Shown here: positions 1 to 8,995 of the stretch, one piece after another
Layout of the letters: each line of letters begins with the position of its first letter
Position numbering within the stretch: position 1 is the stretch's first letter
Source: a virus
IMG/VR virus record: IMGVR_UViG_3300028840_003924
Coordinates: 1-64,000 of that record
DNA: 64,000 nt
Strand: one strand, 5' to 3'
Position numbers and translations under genes: made by a program
Notes under the pieces: generated by a model
The model's input: the letters and a program-made list of their open reading frames with translations, nothing else
What the model was told of the DNA's origin: nothing
Database searches by the model: none

Positions 1-1
1 C

Positions 2-850
2 GGGCCTACCGGCGTAACAGGCCCGACTGGACCTCAGGGCGCACAAGGAAATCAGGGAGCAGCAGGAGCTACGGGAGCTACCGGGCCTACCGGCGTAACC
101 GGACCTACAGGGCCTCAGGGCGCACAAGGAAATCAGGGAGCAGCGGGCCCAACCGGAGCTACCGGACCTACAGGGCCTCAGGGCGCACAAGGAAATCAGG
201 GAGCAGCGGGAGCTACGGGAGCTACCGGGCCTCAAGGACCGCAGGGCAATCAAGGTGATACGGGACCTACTGGACCAACAGGGCCTCAAGGACCTCAAGG
301 CAATCAAGGCGACACAGGACCTACGGGACCAACAGGGCCAACGGGACCTCAAGGTAACCAAGGTGACACGGGACCAACCGGGCCTACAGGGCCAACGGGA
401 CCGCAAGGAAACCAAGGCGACACAGGGCCTACGGGACCTACGGGACCTACTGGGCCTACCGGACCTCAAGGACCACAAGGAAACCAAGGCGACACAGGGC
501 CTACGGGACCTACGGGGCCTACTGGACCGCAGGGCAATCAAGGCGACACAGGACCTACGGGACCAACAGGGCCAACGGGACCTCAAGGACCGCAAGGAAA
601 CCAAGGTGATACGGGACCAACCGGGCCTACGGGGCCAACGGGACCGCAAGGAAACCAAGGTGATACGGGACCAACAGGACCTACGGGACCTACCGGGCCT
701 CAAGGACCGCAAGGAAACCAAGGTGATACGGGACCAACCGGGCCTACGGGGCCAACGGGACCGCAAGGAAACCAAGGTGATACGGGACCAACAGGACCTA
801 CGGGACCTACGGGACCTACTGGGCCCACCGGACCCACCGGACCTACTGGT
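2..850 (+). repeat. Tandem Gly-X-Y coding repeat
   Basis: Low-complexity DNA made of nine-base steps encoding Gly-X-Y. In the first 240 bases a longer unit of roughly 90 bases, containing GGCGCACAAGGAAATCAGGG, recurs three times almost unchanged, which indicates recent slippage or unequal recombination. It lies wholly inside the fibre gene. Confidence 0.85.
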
Positions 851-1195
851 GACGATGCAAGAACATGTGCAACAACAACGACAACGGACAATACACCTAC
901 TACGATTGTGACTATACCTTTGACCGACAACACATCGTATGTTATCACTTCGACAACGGTGGCCTTTAGAACAAATGGATCAGATCAGGCAGGATATGGG
1001 CGAGACGGTGTATTCTACCGACGTGGCGGGGGTGCAACACAAGAAGGCGTAACAGATACGTACTTCACAAGAGAAAGTTCTAACTACGATGTCGACTTCG
1101 TCACATCGGGTAATAATGTTCTTATCCAAGTAACGGGCCGGGTAGGTCACAATATGAGTTGGAGAACCTGTTATACGATAACGGAGATATCATAA
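2..1195 (+). CDS. Collagen-like tail fibre protein, 5' end outside window
   Basis: The reading frame is open from the left edge of the window, so the start is missing. The first 283 codons are uninterrupted Gly-X-Y triplets rich in [12 protein letters not shown] and GNQ, giving a collagen-like triple-helix stalk. About 110 residues follow that do not have the triplet pattern, beginning with a Thr-rich linker, and form the likely C-terminal knob. This tail has the look of a phage fibre tip domain ([20 protein letters not shown], then a short beta-rich end). The stop TAA at 1193-1195 overlaps the ATG of the next gene (TAATG), so the two are probably translationally coupled. The product is very likely a trimeric receptor-binding fibre on the virion. 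The exact position in the tail is not known. Confidence 0.8.
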   Translation, partial: GPTGVTGPTGPQGAQGNQGAAGATGATGPTGVTGPTGPQGAQGNQGAAGPTGATGPTGPQGAQGNQGAAGATGATGPQGPQGNQGDTGPTGPTGPQGPQGNQGDTGPTGPTGPTGPQGNQGDTGPTGPTGPTGPQGNQGDTGPTGPTGPTGPTGPQGPQGNQGDTGPTGPTGPTGPQGNQGDTGPTGPTGPTGPQGPQGNQGDTGPTGPTGPTGPQGNQGDTGPTGPTGPTGPQGPQGNQGDTGPTGPTGPTGPQGNQGDTGPTGPTGPTGPTGPTGPTGPTGDDARTCATTTTTDNTPTTIVTIPLTDNTSYVITSTTVAFRTNGSDQAGYGRDGVFYRRGGGATQEGVTDTYFTRESSNYDVDFVTSGNNVLIQVTGRVGHNMSWRTCYTITEIS

Positions 1196-1842
1196 TGGCA
1201 ATCATAGGATCAACAGATAGAGGCCGAGGCCGATATGAACTAACATTGACTCACGATCCTGATAGTGTCGCCACCGTTGGACTTACGGGCTCTACAGCAC
1301 ACAATGTGGACAACGACACCCTTTGGCTCAAGTTAGATGATGGCGAGACAACAAACTGGATCAACCTTGGCTCATCTGCCAACATCTCCACCACTGGTTT
1401 TACCGGCAACTTGAACGGAATAACAGATGCTCAATCAGCATTGGATTTCCTCGACACTTTGACTTGGGATGGCTTACCCGGAGCGAAAACATACTTCACA
1501 GTAGGTTTTCAAGATAGCGAAAAACCATATGTCACATTCAACAGCACATCGTGGACAGGTTTCTCGAATATAATTTTCCCTGGCACTTCTACGTACTCGG
1601 TAGGTGCTTTCAAGGTTATCGCATCCAGAACGGGCACTAATGGATCATGCGATATTAGGCTATACGATTTGACAAACTTGAATGCAATCGGAACGGTGAA
1701 TTTTTCCTCTGATGTTGTACAAATTATAACACAAAGTACGTTAACTAACTTACCGGTTGGCGAAGCAATCTTTGAAGTCCAAGCCAGAAAATCGGCTGGC
1801 TCGGCTAGTTCCGGTAGATTACACTCGATTGCAATAGCGTAG
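1195..1842 (+). CDS. Putative fibre-associated virion protein
   Basis: The 215-residue product starts at the ATG that overlaps the stop of the upstream fibre gene; a GGAG lies about 10 bases upstream. The last 120 residues (from about 98) are a beta-rich domain with the pattern PYVTFNSTSWTGFSNI and ending in FEVQARKS. The same domain is the C-terminal half of the next gene ([16 protein letters not shown], ending FEIQAKKG), so the two genes are partial paralogues. The N-terminal half contains a DGETTNWINLGSS segment of the sort seen in phage fibre proteins. There is no signal peptide or membrane segment. It is inferred to be a tail-fibre tip or accessory adhesin; function is not established. 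Confidence 0.65.
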   Translation: MAIIGSTDRGRGRYELTLTHDPDSVATVGLTGSTAHNVDNDTLWLKLDDGETTNWINLGSSANISTTGFTGNLNGITDAQSALDFLDTLTWDGLPGAKTYFTVGFQDSEKPYVTFNSTSWTGFSNIIFPGTSTYSVGAFKVIASRTGTNGSCDIRLYDLTNLNAIGTVNFSSDVVQIITQSTLTNLPVGEAIFEVQARKSAGSASSGRLHSIAIA

Positions 1843-1851
1843 CAGGACAAA

Positions 1852-2514
1852 ATGGCACAGTACATTTACAGAGTATATTGCACTACAGAAGCAGCGTATG
1901 TCAGAACTGATTGGATATCTGATCCGCCTACCGAATGTCCTAACAATTCCGAACATGAAATAGACACGGATAACATTGTTATTGTTGAACTAGAGGCTTC
2001 TATAACCGGCCCAACAGGAGCAACAGGCGATACAGGTGATACAGGTCCTCAGGGATGTAGTGGGTGTACTGGACCTACAGGCCCAACTGGGCCACAGGGC
2101 AATCAGGGGGAAACTGGCCCACAAGGTAATCAGGGCGTGCAAGGAGCAAACGGCGGAAGCGAAAATTATTGCTCCTTCATTCTATATGATGAAACATCCA
2201 AACCATACTTAGAAGTGAGTAACGTTACCTGGACGACCCTTGCTAGCTTTGTTTATGACGGCAGCAGTACCTATAACATCAGCGAATTAAAGGCTGTAGT
2301 TTCAAGAAGCGGCTCTTCAGATACATCATATCTAAGAGTCCGTGACATAACAAATACTAATACCATAGCAAGTATAACCTGGACGAACTCAAGTCAACAT
2401 GTAGTTACAGATTCATCATTAACAAATGTACCAAGCGCTCAAGCCATTTTTGAAATACAAGCGAAGAAAGGGTCTGGCGACAACACTAGAGTTTGGGCCA
2501 TTCAATTAAAGTAG
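1852..2514 (+). CDS. Short collagen-like virion protein
   Basis: The 220-residue protein has three parts. An N-terminal module (about 1-47) with the motif [12 protein letters not shown] recurs in the next gene. A short Gly-X-Y stretch (about 52-100) includes a CSGC insertion that could form interchain disulfides. The C-terminal beta-rich domain is shared with the upstream gene. AGGA lies five bases before the ATG. Gene order and shared modules indicate a fibre or fibre-adaptor protein. The shared N-terminal module could be the part that docks to the virion. Confidence 0.7.
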   Translation: MAQYIYRVYCTTEAAYVRTDWISDPPTECPNNSEHEIDTDNIVIVELEASITGPTGATGDTGDTGPQGCSGCTGPTGPTGPQGNQGETGPQGNQGVQGANGGSENYCSFILYDETSKPYLEVSNVTWTTLASFVYDGSSTYNISELKAVVSRSGSSDTSYLRVRDITNTNTIASITWTNSSQHVVTDSSLTNVPSAQAIFEIQAKKGSGDNTRVWAIQLK

Positions 2515-2522
2515 AGGGCAAT

Positions 2523-3530
2523 ATGGCAACAGTTTACAAGTATAGCATCTATTGCGAAACAGAGGCAACAACGGTATATGCCTGGAGCGAGGCGGAACCC
2601 ACCACTTGTCCTAACAATACTGGCCACACAATAGACACCGATTCTATCGCCATCGTAGATACGGTAGCCGAAAACCACGTTTACCTGGACGATGTCTCGA
2701 AAACGAGCGACAACTTCCTCCAAACGGTTGAACAGCCGAGAGAGGGTGATGCACTCAACTACTATTCTCCGAACTTCTGTGATAAGACGACGTGGTACGA
2801 AGGTGCAACTGCTGTCAGCGAGTTCTCAATGAACGATTCTGGCGATTTGACTACTTGGAACACAGATGGCACTCATCCTGGCCCCTGGATCGACCTTACG
2901 CATGGCAAAATCTTCAAAGAGGATGACACACTAACCGCAAACCCAACATGCGCTGTTGTGGTGGAGGTTAGCACAGATAGCGGCTCAACATGGACGGAGA
3001 AGACGGAGAACACGTTTGATGATACAGACGGCGATTACAGTGTCAATTATGACAACGGAACGGTGACGTTCAATAGCGCCCTTTCCTCAGGCGATCAAGT
3101 ACGGGCCAGTTTCGCCAAGGCTCCCTCCACCATGACTTGGACCGTAGCACCCGCCTCGGGTAAGCGACTCAAACTCATGTACTGTGAAATTCAACTCACC
3201 ACCGATGCCGAGTTCACATGTGACTTCGTGTACGAGACCTGGGCCTACAACCCAGCCGATCTGCCCAACAAGATGAAGATCAACGAGTTTAAGTACAAAA
3301 GCCTCTCGGATGTTCTATACGAAAGCACTGGCGTCTATCCTAAGATTCCGGCCCTCGGCGGCACGGGGCCAAGGGGACTGAACAAAGAGGTCGTGATCTT
3401 CCCGTTCAACTACAACACTTGCCGAGACATGAAAGCCAGCCAGGGTGTGGAGGTACGAGTCAAATGCGATTCGGCACACACAGGCACGATGGCCACAACA
3501 ACATTCTATTGCCTGTGCGAAGATGAATGA
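2523..3530 (+). CDS. Virion structural protein with shared N-terminal module
   Basis: The 335-residue product begins at 2523, preceded by AGAGGG; an upstream in-frame alternative at 2493 lies inside the previous gene. Residues 1-45 repeat the CPNNTGHTIDTD module of the upstream collagen-like protein. The rest has no Gly-X-Y repeats and is predicted to be beta-rich, with motifs such as STDSGSTWTEKTENTFDDTD. It is in the same plus-strand cluster as the fibre genes, so a role in the tail or fibre attachment is likely. I do not recognise a named family. Confidence 0.6.
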   Translation: MATVYKYSIYCETEATTVYAWSEAEPTTCPNNTGHTIDTDSIAIVDTVAENHVYLDDVSKTSDNFLQTVEQPREGDALNYYSPNFCDKTTWYEGATAVSEFSMNDSGDLTTWNTDGTHPGPWIDLTHGKIFKEDDTLTANPTCAVVVEVSTDSGSTWTEKTENTFDDTDGDYSVNYDNGTVTFNSALSSGDQVRASFAKAPSTMTWTVAPASGKRLKLMYCEIQLTTDAEFTCDFVYETWAYNPADLPNKMKINEFKYKSLSDVLYESTGVYPKIPALGGTGPRGLNKEVVIFPFNYNTCRDMKASQGVEVRVKCDSAHTGTMATTTFYCLCEDE

Positions 3531-3548
3531 TGCATGACTAAATAGTAC

Positions 3549-3833
3549 ATGGCATCACAAAACACAGAAGGCGCAGGACACGGATCGGCAGAAGGACCCA
3601 TCAGGCAACTGAGTCTCCTTCCCAAGGTCGATTTACATGAAGAATCACTTCCAGCCTTCGATATGGATGATGAGACCATCCAAAACTCTCTCGTGATCCC
3701 CAGCACGTCCACAGACAATCAATGGACAGGGAAGCAGTCCTTTGACGAGTACGTACTGGGACGATCTGCGAGTACCTGTGAATGCCACAATCAGGGGCGG
3801 TTCCAAAGACCCAACTTTCGCCAAATGGCTTGA
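3549..3833 (+). CDS. Uncertain small ORF overlapping the next gene
   Basis: A 94-codon frame starts at ATG 3549 without a clear ribosome site. Its first 65 residues (including STDNQWTGKQSFDEY) look protein-like, with a phage-adhesin-like QWTGxQxF motif. After about 3742 it runs out of frame over the next gene and its composition stops looking natural. The two frames may be parts of one protein joined by a frameshift near 3736-3745, or this may be a separate short gene. The sequence alone does not decide. Confidence 0.35.
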   Translation: MASQNTEGAGHGSAEGPIRQLSLLPKVDLHEESLPAFDMDDETIQNSLVIPSTSTDNQWTGKQSFDEYVLGRSASTCECHNQGRFQRPNFRQMA

Positions 3834-4299
3834 CAATGGTGCTGGAAGCCAGGGCGTATTCCTGTATTTTTTCAGTCCGACCATCGAGGAAGAGCTATAC
3901 TTCGCAGCACAATTACCACATAGTTGGAAAGAGGGCACAGATATCCATGCCCACTTACATTGGATTCCGAAATCGAATGGAGCCGCAGGACAGAAGGTGT
4001 CGTGGGGTTTGGAATACACATGGTTCGATGTCGGAGCAGTAGCGTCCAATACCAGTATCGTCTATGGCGACACAACGCACATTGATGAGGATTTGATTGC
4101 CAACAAACAGTACATCACCTCGTTTGGAAGTCTTTCCGGCAGCGGCCTCTTACTTTCCAGTATGCTGGCTTGCCGAGTATTTAGGGATGCTACCGGGGCT
4201 GGTGGTACAGATAGCTATACCGCTGATGCGGGTCTGTTGGAGGTCGACTTCCACTACGAAATCAACACACCCGGCAGCCGACAGCCCTTCATCAAGTAA
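3742..4299 (+). CDS. Conserved phage virion protein
   Basis: The 185-residue product reads from a TTG at 3742, with CAGGGAAG seven bases upstream. The frame is closed by a stop at 3694-3696, and there is no ATG before the conserved start region TYWDDLRVPVNA. The segments SQGVFLYFF, ELYFAAQLPHSWKEGTDIHA and HWIPKSNG resemble a widespread uncharacterised phage protein family that begins with WDDLR(V/F)P. It is beta-rich and is probably a tail or fibre-associated structural component. It is followed directly by a strong hairpin, so it ends this plus-strand unit. Confidence 0.65.
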   Translation: MTSTYWDDLRVPVNATIRGGSKDPTFAKWLDNGAGSQGVFLYFFSPTIEEELYFAAQLPHSWKEGTDIHAHLHWIPKSNGAAGQKVSWGLEYTWFDVGAVASNTSIVYGDTTHIDEDLIANKQYITSFGSLSGSGLLLSSMLACRVFRDATGAGGTDSYTADAGLLEVDFHYEINTPGSRQPFIK

Positions 4300-4304
4300 T
4301 TCTC

Positions 4305-4339
4305 AACCTCCTCCTACTCCTTTGGAGTAGGAGGAGGTT
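4305..4339 (+). terminator. Hairpin terminator that also contains the next gene's ribosome site
   Basis: A perfect 16-bp stem (arms 4305-4320 and 4324-4339) closes on a TTT loop and is followed by TTCTT. The right arm contains GAGGAGG, seven bases before the ATG at 4345. The same element can therefore end the virion-protein transcript and mask the start of the glycosyltransferase gene. Confidence 0.75.
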
Positions 4340-4344
4340 TTCTT

Positions 4345-5886
4345 ATGCAACTATCTGTCGTAATGATCGTCAAGAACGAGGAAGAGGTACTAGGAAAGTG
4401 CCTGGAAACCGTCAAAGACGCCGATGAAATCGTGATTCTCGATACTGGTTCTGAGGACAAAACAAAAGAGATCGCTCAGAGATACACCGCCAGATTCCTT
4501 GAGAATGTATACACTTGGTGCGACGACTTTGCCGGGGCCCGAAACGAAGCGAAGAAGTACGCCACCGGCAACTGGATTCTGAGCATCGACGCTGACGAAA
4601 CCCTGGAGCCGGGCGGTATCGAGAAGCTCAAGAGGGACATCGAGGTAGCAGAGAAGACCGGATGCGATGCAGTCGACGTAGTCATGACGTGCATCAACAA
4701 CTCCTACTACTACCCACGTTGCTTTAAGAACGATCCTGAAATCCTCTGGAAGGGTCCGATTCATGAAGTCCCCAATGCAAAGAAACGGGGGGTCGGCACG
4801 GTCAAGATCACATACGGCTATAGCCCGGCACATAAGAAGGACCCGAATCGATCACTAAGGATTCTGGAGAAGTACGTCAAGGACAACCCAGATTGCAAGC
4901 GTGAGGTCTATTATCTGGCCCGAGAATATACCTACAAGAAAGAATGGGAGAAGGCTGTCTATTGGTTCAACCAATATATTGAGCGGGCCGTCTGGATACC
5001 CGAGAAGACTGACGCCTTCTATCTCTTGGCAAAGTCCTACTGGAACCTCAGTCGGGGAGATGACGCCAGAGACGCCTGTCTGAAGGCGATTCTGCTCAAC
5101 CCCAACTTCAAGGAAGCTATCCGCTTCATGAGTGATATCGTTTGGCCACGCCAGAAGAAGCGGTGGCTCGAAATGGCCGAAGGGGCAACCAACGAGGGTG
5201 TGCTCTTCACCAGAGATTCAGAGATCAAGAGAACGACCGAAACAAAAGCCCGGCTCGATTTCCTGATTGTTGGCCACCCCCGTTCTGGAACCCGATACAT
5301 GTCTGAACTCTTCACGTCTTTCGGCCTACAAGTTGGCCACGAGAAGTACGGTAGGTACGGCACCTCTTCCTGGCTCCTCGCCGTTGAGTCTGAAGAGTAC
5401 CCACAGTTCTACTGGCAAAGCAATGGCGAGCCGTCAAACAACCCAAAAGACCGCCGAAGCGACTTCGATTACCGCCACATCATTCACGTCGTGCGGGACC
5501 CCTTGAAAACAATCGCCTCTACCATGCATACGGAGGACTCCGTAGAGCCTTCGATACGCTTCCGTAAAAAGTACGCCACCATGTACGGTAATCCGTACAT
5601 GGTGGCTACTTTAAGCTACCTGAATTGGAACCGGATTATACAGGCGCAGAATCCGTCTCTGGTAGTGAAAGTGGAAGAGTCGGCAGCCCAGGTATTCGAG
5701 TTCCTGGTCAAGACAGAGTACGTGAATGCCGCTGCCAACCTAGAGAAATTCCAGTTGCCGAGTAAGCAGAGCAATAGCCGTCCGCACGATGCGCTCGACA
5801 AAGCAACTCTTCGGGCAAACTTGCCCGAAGAGTTGTGGGATGAATTGGTGGCATTTTCGCATGAGTATGGTTACGATCTGTCTTAA
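4345..5886 (+). CDS. Bifunctional GT2 glycosyltransferase-sulfotransferase
   Basis: A 513-residue fusion. Residues 1-150 form a GT-A family 2 glycosyltransferase: MIVKNEEEVLGKCL start, ILDTGSEDKT, and the metal-binding SIDADE at 80-85. Residues about 170-270 are helical and TPR-like (ALAREYTYKKEWEKA-type pattern). From about 303 there is a P-loop sulfotransferase: GHPRSGT at 310-316 (PAPS 5'-phosphosulfate loop) and HVVRDPLKTIAS from 381 (3'-phosphate site). The product should add a sugar and transfer sulfate from PAPS, in the host cytoplasm. It sits between fibre genes, so the Thr-rich collagen stalks are the likely targets; this is inference. The start has a strong Shine-Dalgarno site buried in the preceding hairpin. 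Confidence 0.85.
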   Translation: MQLSVVMIVKNEEEVLGKCLETVKDADEIVILDTGSEDKTKEIAQRYTARFLENVYTWCDDFAGARNEAKKYATGNWILSIDADETLEPGGIEKLKRDIEVAEKTGCDAVDVVMTCINNSYYYPRCFKNDPEILWKGPIHEVPNAKKRGVGTVKITYGYSPAHKKDPNRSLRILEKYVKDNPDCKREVYYLAREYTYKKEWEKAVYWFNQYIERAVWIPEKTDAFYLLAKSYWNLSRGDDARDACLKAILLNPNFKEAIRFMSDIVWPRQKKRWLEMAEGATNEGVLFTRDSEIKRTTETKARLDFLIVGHPRSGTRYMSELFTSFGLQVGHEKYGRYGTSSWLLAVESEEYPQFYWQSNGEPSNNPKDRRSDFDYRHIIHVVRDPLKTIASTMHTEDSVEPSIRFRKKYATMYGNPYMVATLSYLNWNRIIQAQNPSLVVKVEESAAQVFEFLVKTEYVNAAANLEKFQLPSKQSNSRPHDALDKATLRANLPEELWDELVAFSHEYGYDLS

Positions 5887-6191
5887 ACGTCGGAAGCGCC
5901 GTCGTAATCATCAAGCGTCTTGAGGTACTCGTAACTACGCTCGACATGATTCTGGTCGACTGTGTCAAGCACACTATTGGCGTAGTAAGTCGTATAATCT
6001 GATCCTGCGACTCTGTAAGATGCGGACCCAACAGGAGACTTATCAGCGGCTTTCGCTGCTGCGTCTTTGTAGATCGTTACATGGATCATCATCCTGTCGC
6101 TGACCCTATTATGACTCAAGCTAGTTATCTTATGATACGCAGACGAGTGAGTTACACCGGTCGGGGCTTCGTATGATAGTTGTAGTGACAT
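5883..6191 (-). CDS. Small conserved phage protein
   Basis: A 102-residue product with no recognised domain; residues 30-60 look like a beta-strand region (MMIHVTIYKDAAAKAA). AAAGGAG precedes the ATG. Its stop overlaps the stop of the convergent glycosyltransferase gene by four bases (TTAA). A GAATAAATAG motif just upstream may be a late promoter. Its place next to the fibre genes suggests a virion or tail role, but the function is unknown. Confidence 0.6.
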   Translation of the reverse strand: MSLQLSYEAPTGVTHSSAYHKITSLSHNRVSDRMMIHVTIYKDAAAKAADKSPVGSASYRVAGSDYTTYYANSVLDTVDQNHVERSYEYLKTLDDYDGASDV

Positions 6192-6207
6192 TGGTTTCTC
6201 CTTTAGT

Positions 6208-6217
6208 CTATTTATTC
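6208..6217 (-). promoter_or_regulatory. Possible late promoter (GAATAAATAG)
   Basis: Read on the minus strand, GAATAAATAG matches the ATAAATA core of T4 late promoters. It lies about 17 bases before the ATG at 6191, so the leader would be unusually short. This is the weakest of the ATAAATA sites listed here. Confidence 0.35.
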
Positions 6218-6220
6218 ATG

Positions 6221-7021
6221 TTAGAGGGTTTTCCAAAACAGAGATTCTCTTACATATGCATGAGCCGCCTGTCCCAAAATTTCTGGATGTTGCGGCGGTT
6301 GTGGTTCTACTTTTGACCGTATCTTATGTAACGGGACGCCAAAGCCATGTACACTATCGTCTTCGGTCGTTACTTGTTCCACATAGTCAAAATTGTGCTT
6401 AAAGGGCTCCAAACCCAAGAACTCATAAATACTTTCAAGAGTTTCGTCTGGCTCTCGGCACAAAATGTCGTAGTCCACGAAATGCATCCTATCCTTAAAA
6501 CCACGGGCAACAGCATCTTTGATTCTATTAACCGCTAACCCAACAACCTCCGCTTCTTCACACCAGATCGCAAGACGATTCTCCAGCTTCTGGTATCGTA
6601 TGTAGTTGTCCCGTTCAGTCGGAGTCTGCCGGGATTTTGATCCCGCTCTCCACAGCTTCTCGAAACTGGCAAGGACATCTCTCAAATCCCGTACCGGCAC
6701 GATCACTTTGATTTCCCCGTCGAGTATCCATTCCAACATTTCGATATGAGCTAACCAACCACGAGATTTGTCGACCACGATAGGTTCTTCAATGCCCCAG
6801 TAGTAATTTTCGAGGATTCCCTTAAGCACATGCCGTTTGGCTTCCTCCAATGGGTGGGCCTTATGCTCAATAATGTCATCCCAACAATTCCGTAGCTTAA
6901 AAAGGACTTCCAAACAACCACTTGTATGGGTAGCATAAATTTCTGGGTTCTGCGCTAGAATGTTGCAAAGCAGTGTTGAGCCTGCCCTTGGCAAACCCCC
7001 TAAGAAATAGAACTTCCTCAT
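6221..7021 (-). CDS. Sulfotransferase
   Basis: The 266-residue product is a stand-alone PAPS-dependent sulfotransferase. The N-terminal P-loop is FLGGLPRAGSTLLC (about 6-19), and the 3'-phosphate-binding segment is VPVRDLRDVLASF (about 108-120). Length fits the family. I chose ATG 7021, which has GGAGG six bases upstream; a GTG at 7036 in frame would sit before that site. It would transfer sulfate to a sugar or a tyrosine/other hydroxyl in the host cytoplasm. The genome already has a sulfotransferase domain 1 kb away, so the phage encodes two close to its fibre genes. Confidence 0.85.
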   Translation of the reverse strand: MRKFYFLGGLPRAGSTLLCNILAQNPEIYATHTSGCLEVLFKLRNCWDDIIEHKAHPLEEAKRHVLKGILENYYWGIEEPIVVDKSRGWLAHIEMLEWILDGEIKVIVPVRDLRDVLASFEKLWRAGSKSRQTPTERDNYIRYQKLENRLAIWCEEAEVVGLAVNRIKDAVARGFKDRMHFVDYDILCREPDETLESIYEFLGLEPFKHNFDYVEQVTTEDDSVHGFGVPLHKIRSKVEPQPPQHPEILGQAAHAYVRESLFWKTL

Positions 7022-7072
7022 AGCCTCCACCTCCACTTCTAGGTATAAACTAGTTTGCGGTATGCAAAAGGA

Positions 7073-8887
7073 TTAGGATGCTGAGAAATCTACCAAAGTA
7101 ATCGTTTTGGTGGTATAACCATCATTCACCTTCATCATTATGTCGCCATCATCCCCACTGCCCGAACCATTAGATTGCCACATTACAAAGCTATCAGATG
7201 GCGGATTATTTGGGTCATAACTGGTCGCAGCACTCAACAAGAAGCCATAGTTGGCCCTGACGCAAAACTGATCTGATTGGTTGGCGTAGAAGCTACTGTA
7301 GGCAGAATCGGCGAAGATAAATACGCCATCGTAATAGCTAGTCTTTGCGTTACGACCCATAGCGACCGAATAATTTCCATCAGCAGTACAATTTCGCCCA
7401 CCTGGGACGGTAGCGTAGTCCCCACTTGCCGAATTATATCTTCCGCCCCCAATGGTAGATGATGTGCCCGATGCACTGTTGTAATAACCCCCACCGACAG
7501 TCGCATACGTCGATCCAGCATTGTTGTTGCTGCCGCCTCCGATAGTGGTATAGTTGTATGACGCACTGTTACCGCCGCCGCCACCGATGGTAGCCCCCGA
7601 ATAGCTGGCAGAATTACTCTGTCCGCCACTAACTGTTGCATTCGACCCAGTGGCATAATTATAGTAACCGCCACCAACAGTCGCATACCCACTTGTGGCT
7701 TGATTGTTTTTCCCACCTCCAACAGTTGCATAGCTTGAGCTAGCGGTATTACTTCTACCGCCTCCAACAGTTGCGTAATAAGCACTCGCCGAATTACTTT
7801 GTCCGCCCCCAACAGTAGCACATGTGCCCGCCGCACTATTGTAGCGACCACCACCAACAGTATCGCCTTGATAGCTCGCAGAATTGCTGTAGCCTCCAGC
7901 AACCGTTGTATGTACTTCAGAAGCTTGATTGTACTGACCACCGCCCACCGTTGAATGGGCGAATCCCGAATAGGCTCCTGATGCCGTGTTATTCCTACCA
8001 CCACCAACTGTACTGTAATGAGAGCTAGCGGTATTAGAGACCCCGCCACCAACAGTGCAAGCCAGTTGTGACGCCGTGTTAAACTGACCGCCCCCTATAC
8101 AACCAACGTCGCCATAGGCGGTAACCTGATTTCCACCCCCTCCACTAATAGTGCCATATTGAGCACCTACACTATTAGTCTTGCCACCACCAACTGTAGC
8201 AAGAATGGCTGACGACGTATTGTCAGAACCTCCACCAATGACAGAGCGTGTGCCAGATGCGACCATGCTGGATGAGTAACGATCTGTTTGTAAGTCAACA
8301 GAATGTTCACCCCTAGCATTACCCGCTGTTGATCCAGTTGCGCTAGCTCCTTCATCAGCAGCACGTATGTTATAGCTGTTACCATCTGTGCCCTGAACCG
8401 TACCGCCACTACCACCGCCACCACCGGTTGGCCCGGTGGGACCCGTAGGCCCTGTGGCTCCTGCTGCCCCTTGAGCGCCTTGAGCGCCTGCCGCACCCTG
8501 AGGCCCAGTAGGACCGGTAGCCCCTGCGCCAGTTGGTCCTTGGGCACCCGTATCACCTTGATCGCCTGTCGCACCCTGAGGCCCAGTAGGACCGGTAGCC
8601 CCTGCGCCAGTTGGTCCTTGGGCACCCGTATCACCTTGATCGCCTGTCGCACCCTGAGGCCCAGTTGGACCGGTATCCCCAGCCCCGGTTGCGCCTTGAG
8701 CACCGGTATCTCCCTGCGCACCAGTATCGCCATCAGCCCCTTGGGCTCCCTGAGTCCCTTGCGTTCCCTGAGCCCCAGTATCACCTTGGGGTCCGGTAGG
8801 TCCGGTTACATTGTCAAAGTTACCGAAAGAGCCAGTTGCCCCGATTGATTCAATTTGATTTGTGGTATGATCAAACTTAAGTGTCAA
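7073..8887 (-). CDS. Collagen-like fibre protein with long beta-roll repeat
   Basis: A 604-residue protein. Residues about 28-155 are Gly-X-Y triplets. Residues about 180-515 are some 20 repeats of about 14-15 residues with the pattern ATVGGGxxNxAS, typical of the YadA-head / trimeric autotransporter left-handed beta-roll. The end ([20 protein letters not shown]) is the closing segment often found after such repeats. There is no secretion signal or membrane anchor, so this is a virion fibre and not an autotransporter. The start is TTG 8887 with GGGGAGGGG directly upstream. Unlike its neighbours it lacks the shared C-terminal knob. Confidence 0.8.
   Translation of the reverse strand: MTLKFDHTTNQIESIGATGSFGNFDNVTGPTGPQGDTGAQGTQGTQGAQGADGDTGAQGDTGAQGATGAGDTGPTGPQGATGDQGDTGAQGPTGAGATGPTGPQGATGDQGDTGAQGPTGAGATGPTGPQGAAGAQGAQGAAGATGPTGPTGPTGGGGGSGGTVQGTDGNSYNIRAADEGASATGSTAGNARGEHSVDLQTDRYSSSMVASGTRSVIGGGSDNTSSAILATVGGGKTNSVGAQYGTISGGGGNQVTAYGDVGCIGGGQFNTASQLACTVGGGVSNTASSHYSTVGGGRNNTASGAYSGFAHSTVGGGQYNQASEVHTTVAGGYSNSASYQGDTVGGGRYNSAAGTCATVGGGQSNSASAYYATVGGGRSNTASSSYATVGGGKNNQATSGYATVGGGYYNYATGSNATVSGGQSNSASYSGATIGGGGGNSASYNYTTIGGGSNNNAGSTYATVGGGYYNSASGTSSTIGGGRYNSASGDYATVPGGRNCTADGNYSVAMGRNAKTSYYDGVFIFADSAYSSFYANQSDQFCVRANYGFLLSAATSYDPNNPPSDSFVMWQSNGSGSGDDGDIMMKVNDGYTTKTITLVDFSAS
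7340..8260 (-). repeat. Beta-roll (GGGxxNxAS) coding repeats
   Basis: About 20 imperfect repeats of 42-45 bases inside the fibre gene; each encodes one turn of the pattern (T/A)(V/I)GGGxxNxA(S/T). The period follows the codons and the divergence is codon-wise, so they are protein repeats and not CRISPR. Confidence 0.8.
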
Positions 8888-8909
8888 TGCCCCTCCCCGA
8901 TTACAGTAT

Positions 8910-8993
8910 CTATGCGGGGTAGTTCACTTCTATCGTCCGAACATGCGCAACCCACCTAACCGTATCACCGCCAGTGTCCGTATCCTGCACCTC
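8910..8993 (-). pseudogene. Remnant of a fibre-gene 3' end
   Basis: In the gap between two fibre genes, the minus strand reads EVQDTDTGGDTVRWVAHVRT followed by IEVNYPA and a stop at 8910-8912. This matches the C-terminal end of the neighbouring fibre protein ([26 protein letters not shown], stop). No start or upstream domain remains. It looks like the leftover tail of a deleted or recombined paralogue. Confidence 0.6.
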
Positions 8994-8995
8994 TT

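Noticed and set aside
3740-3746. CTTTGAC, like the RF2 frameshift site
   Set aside because: The frame of CTT-TGA does not match either of the two real frames here, so it cannot join them in the RF2 manner.
7340-8260. Regular 42-45 base repeats that look CRISPR-like
   Set aside because: They encode one beta-roll turn each in frame, and vary by codon with no fixed spacers.
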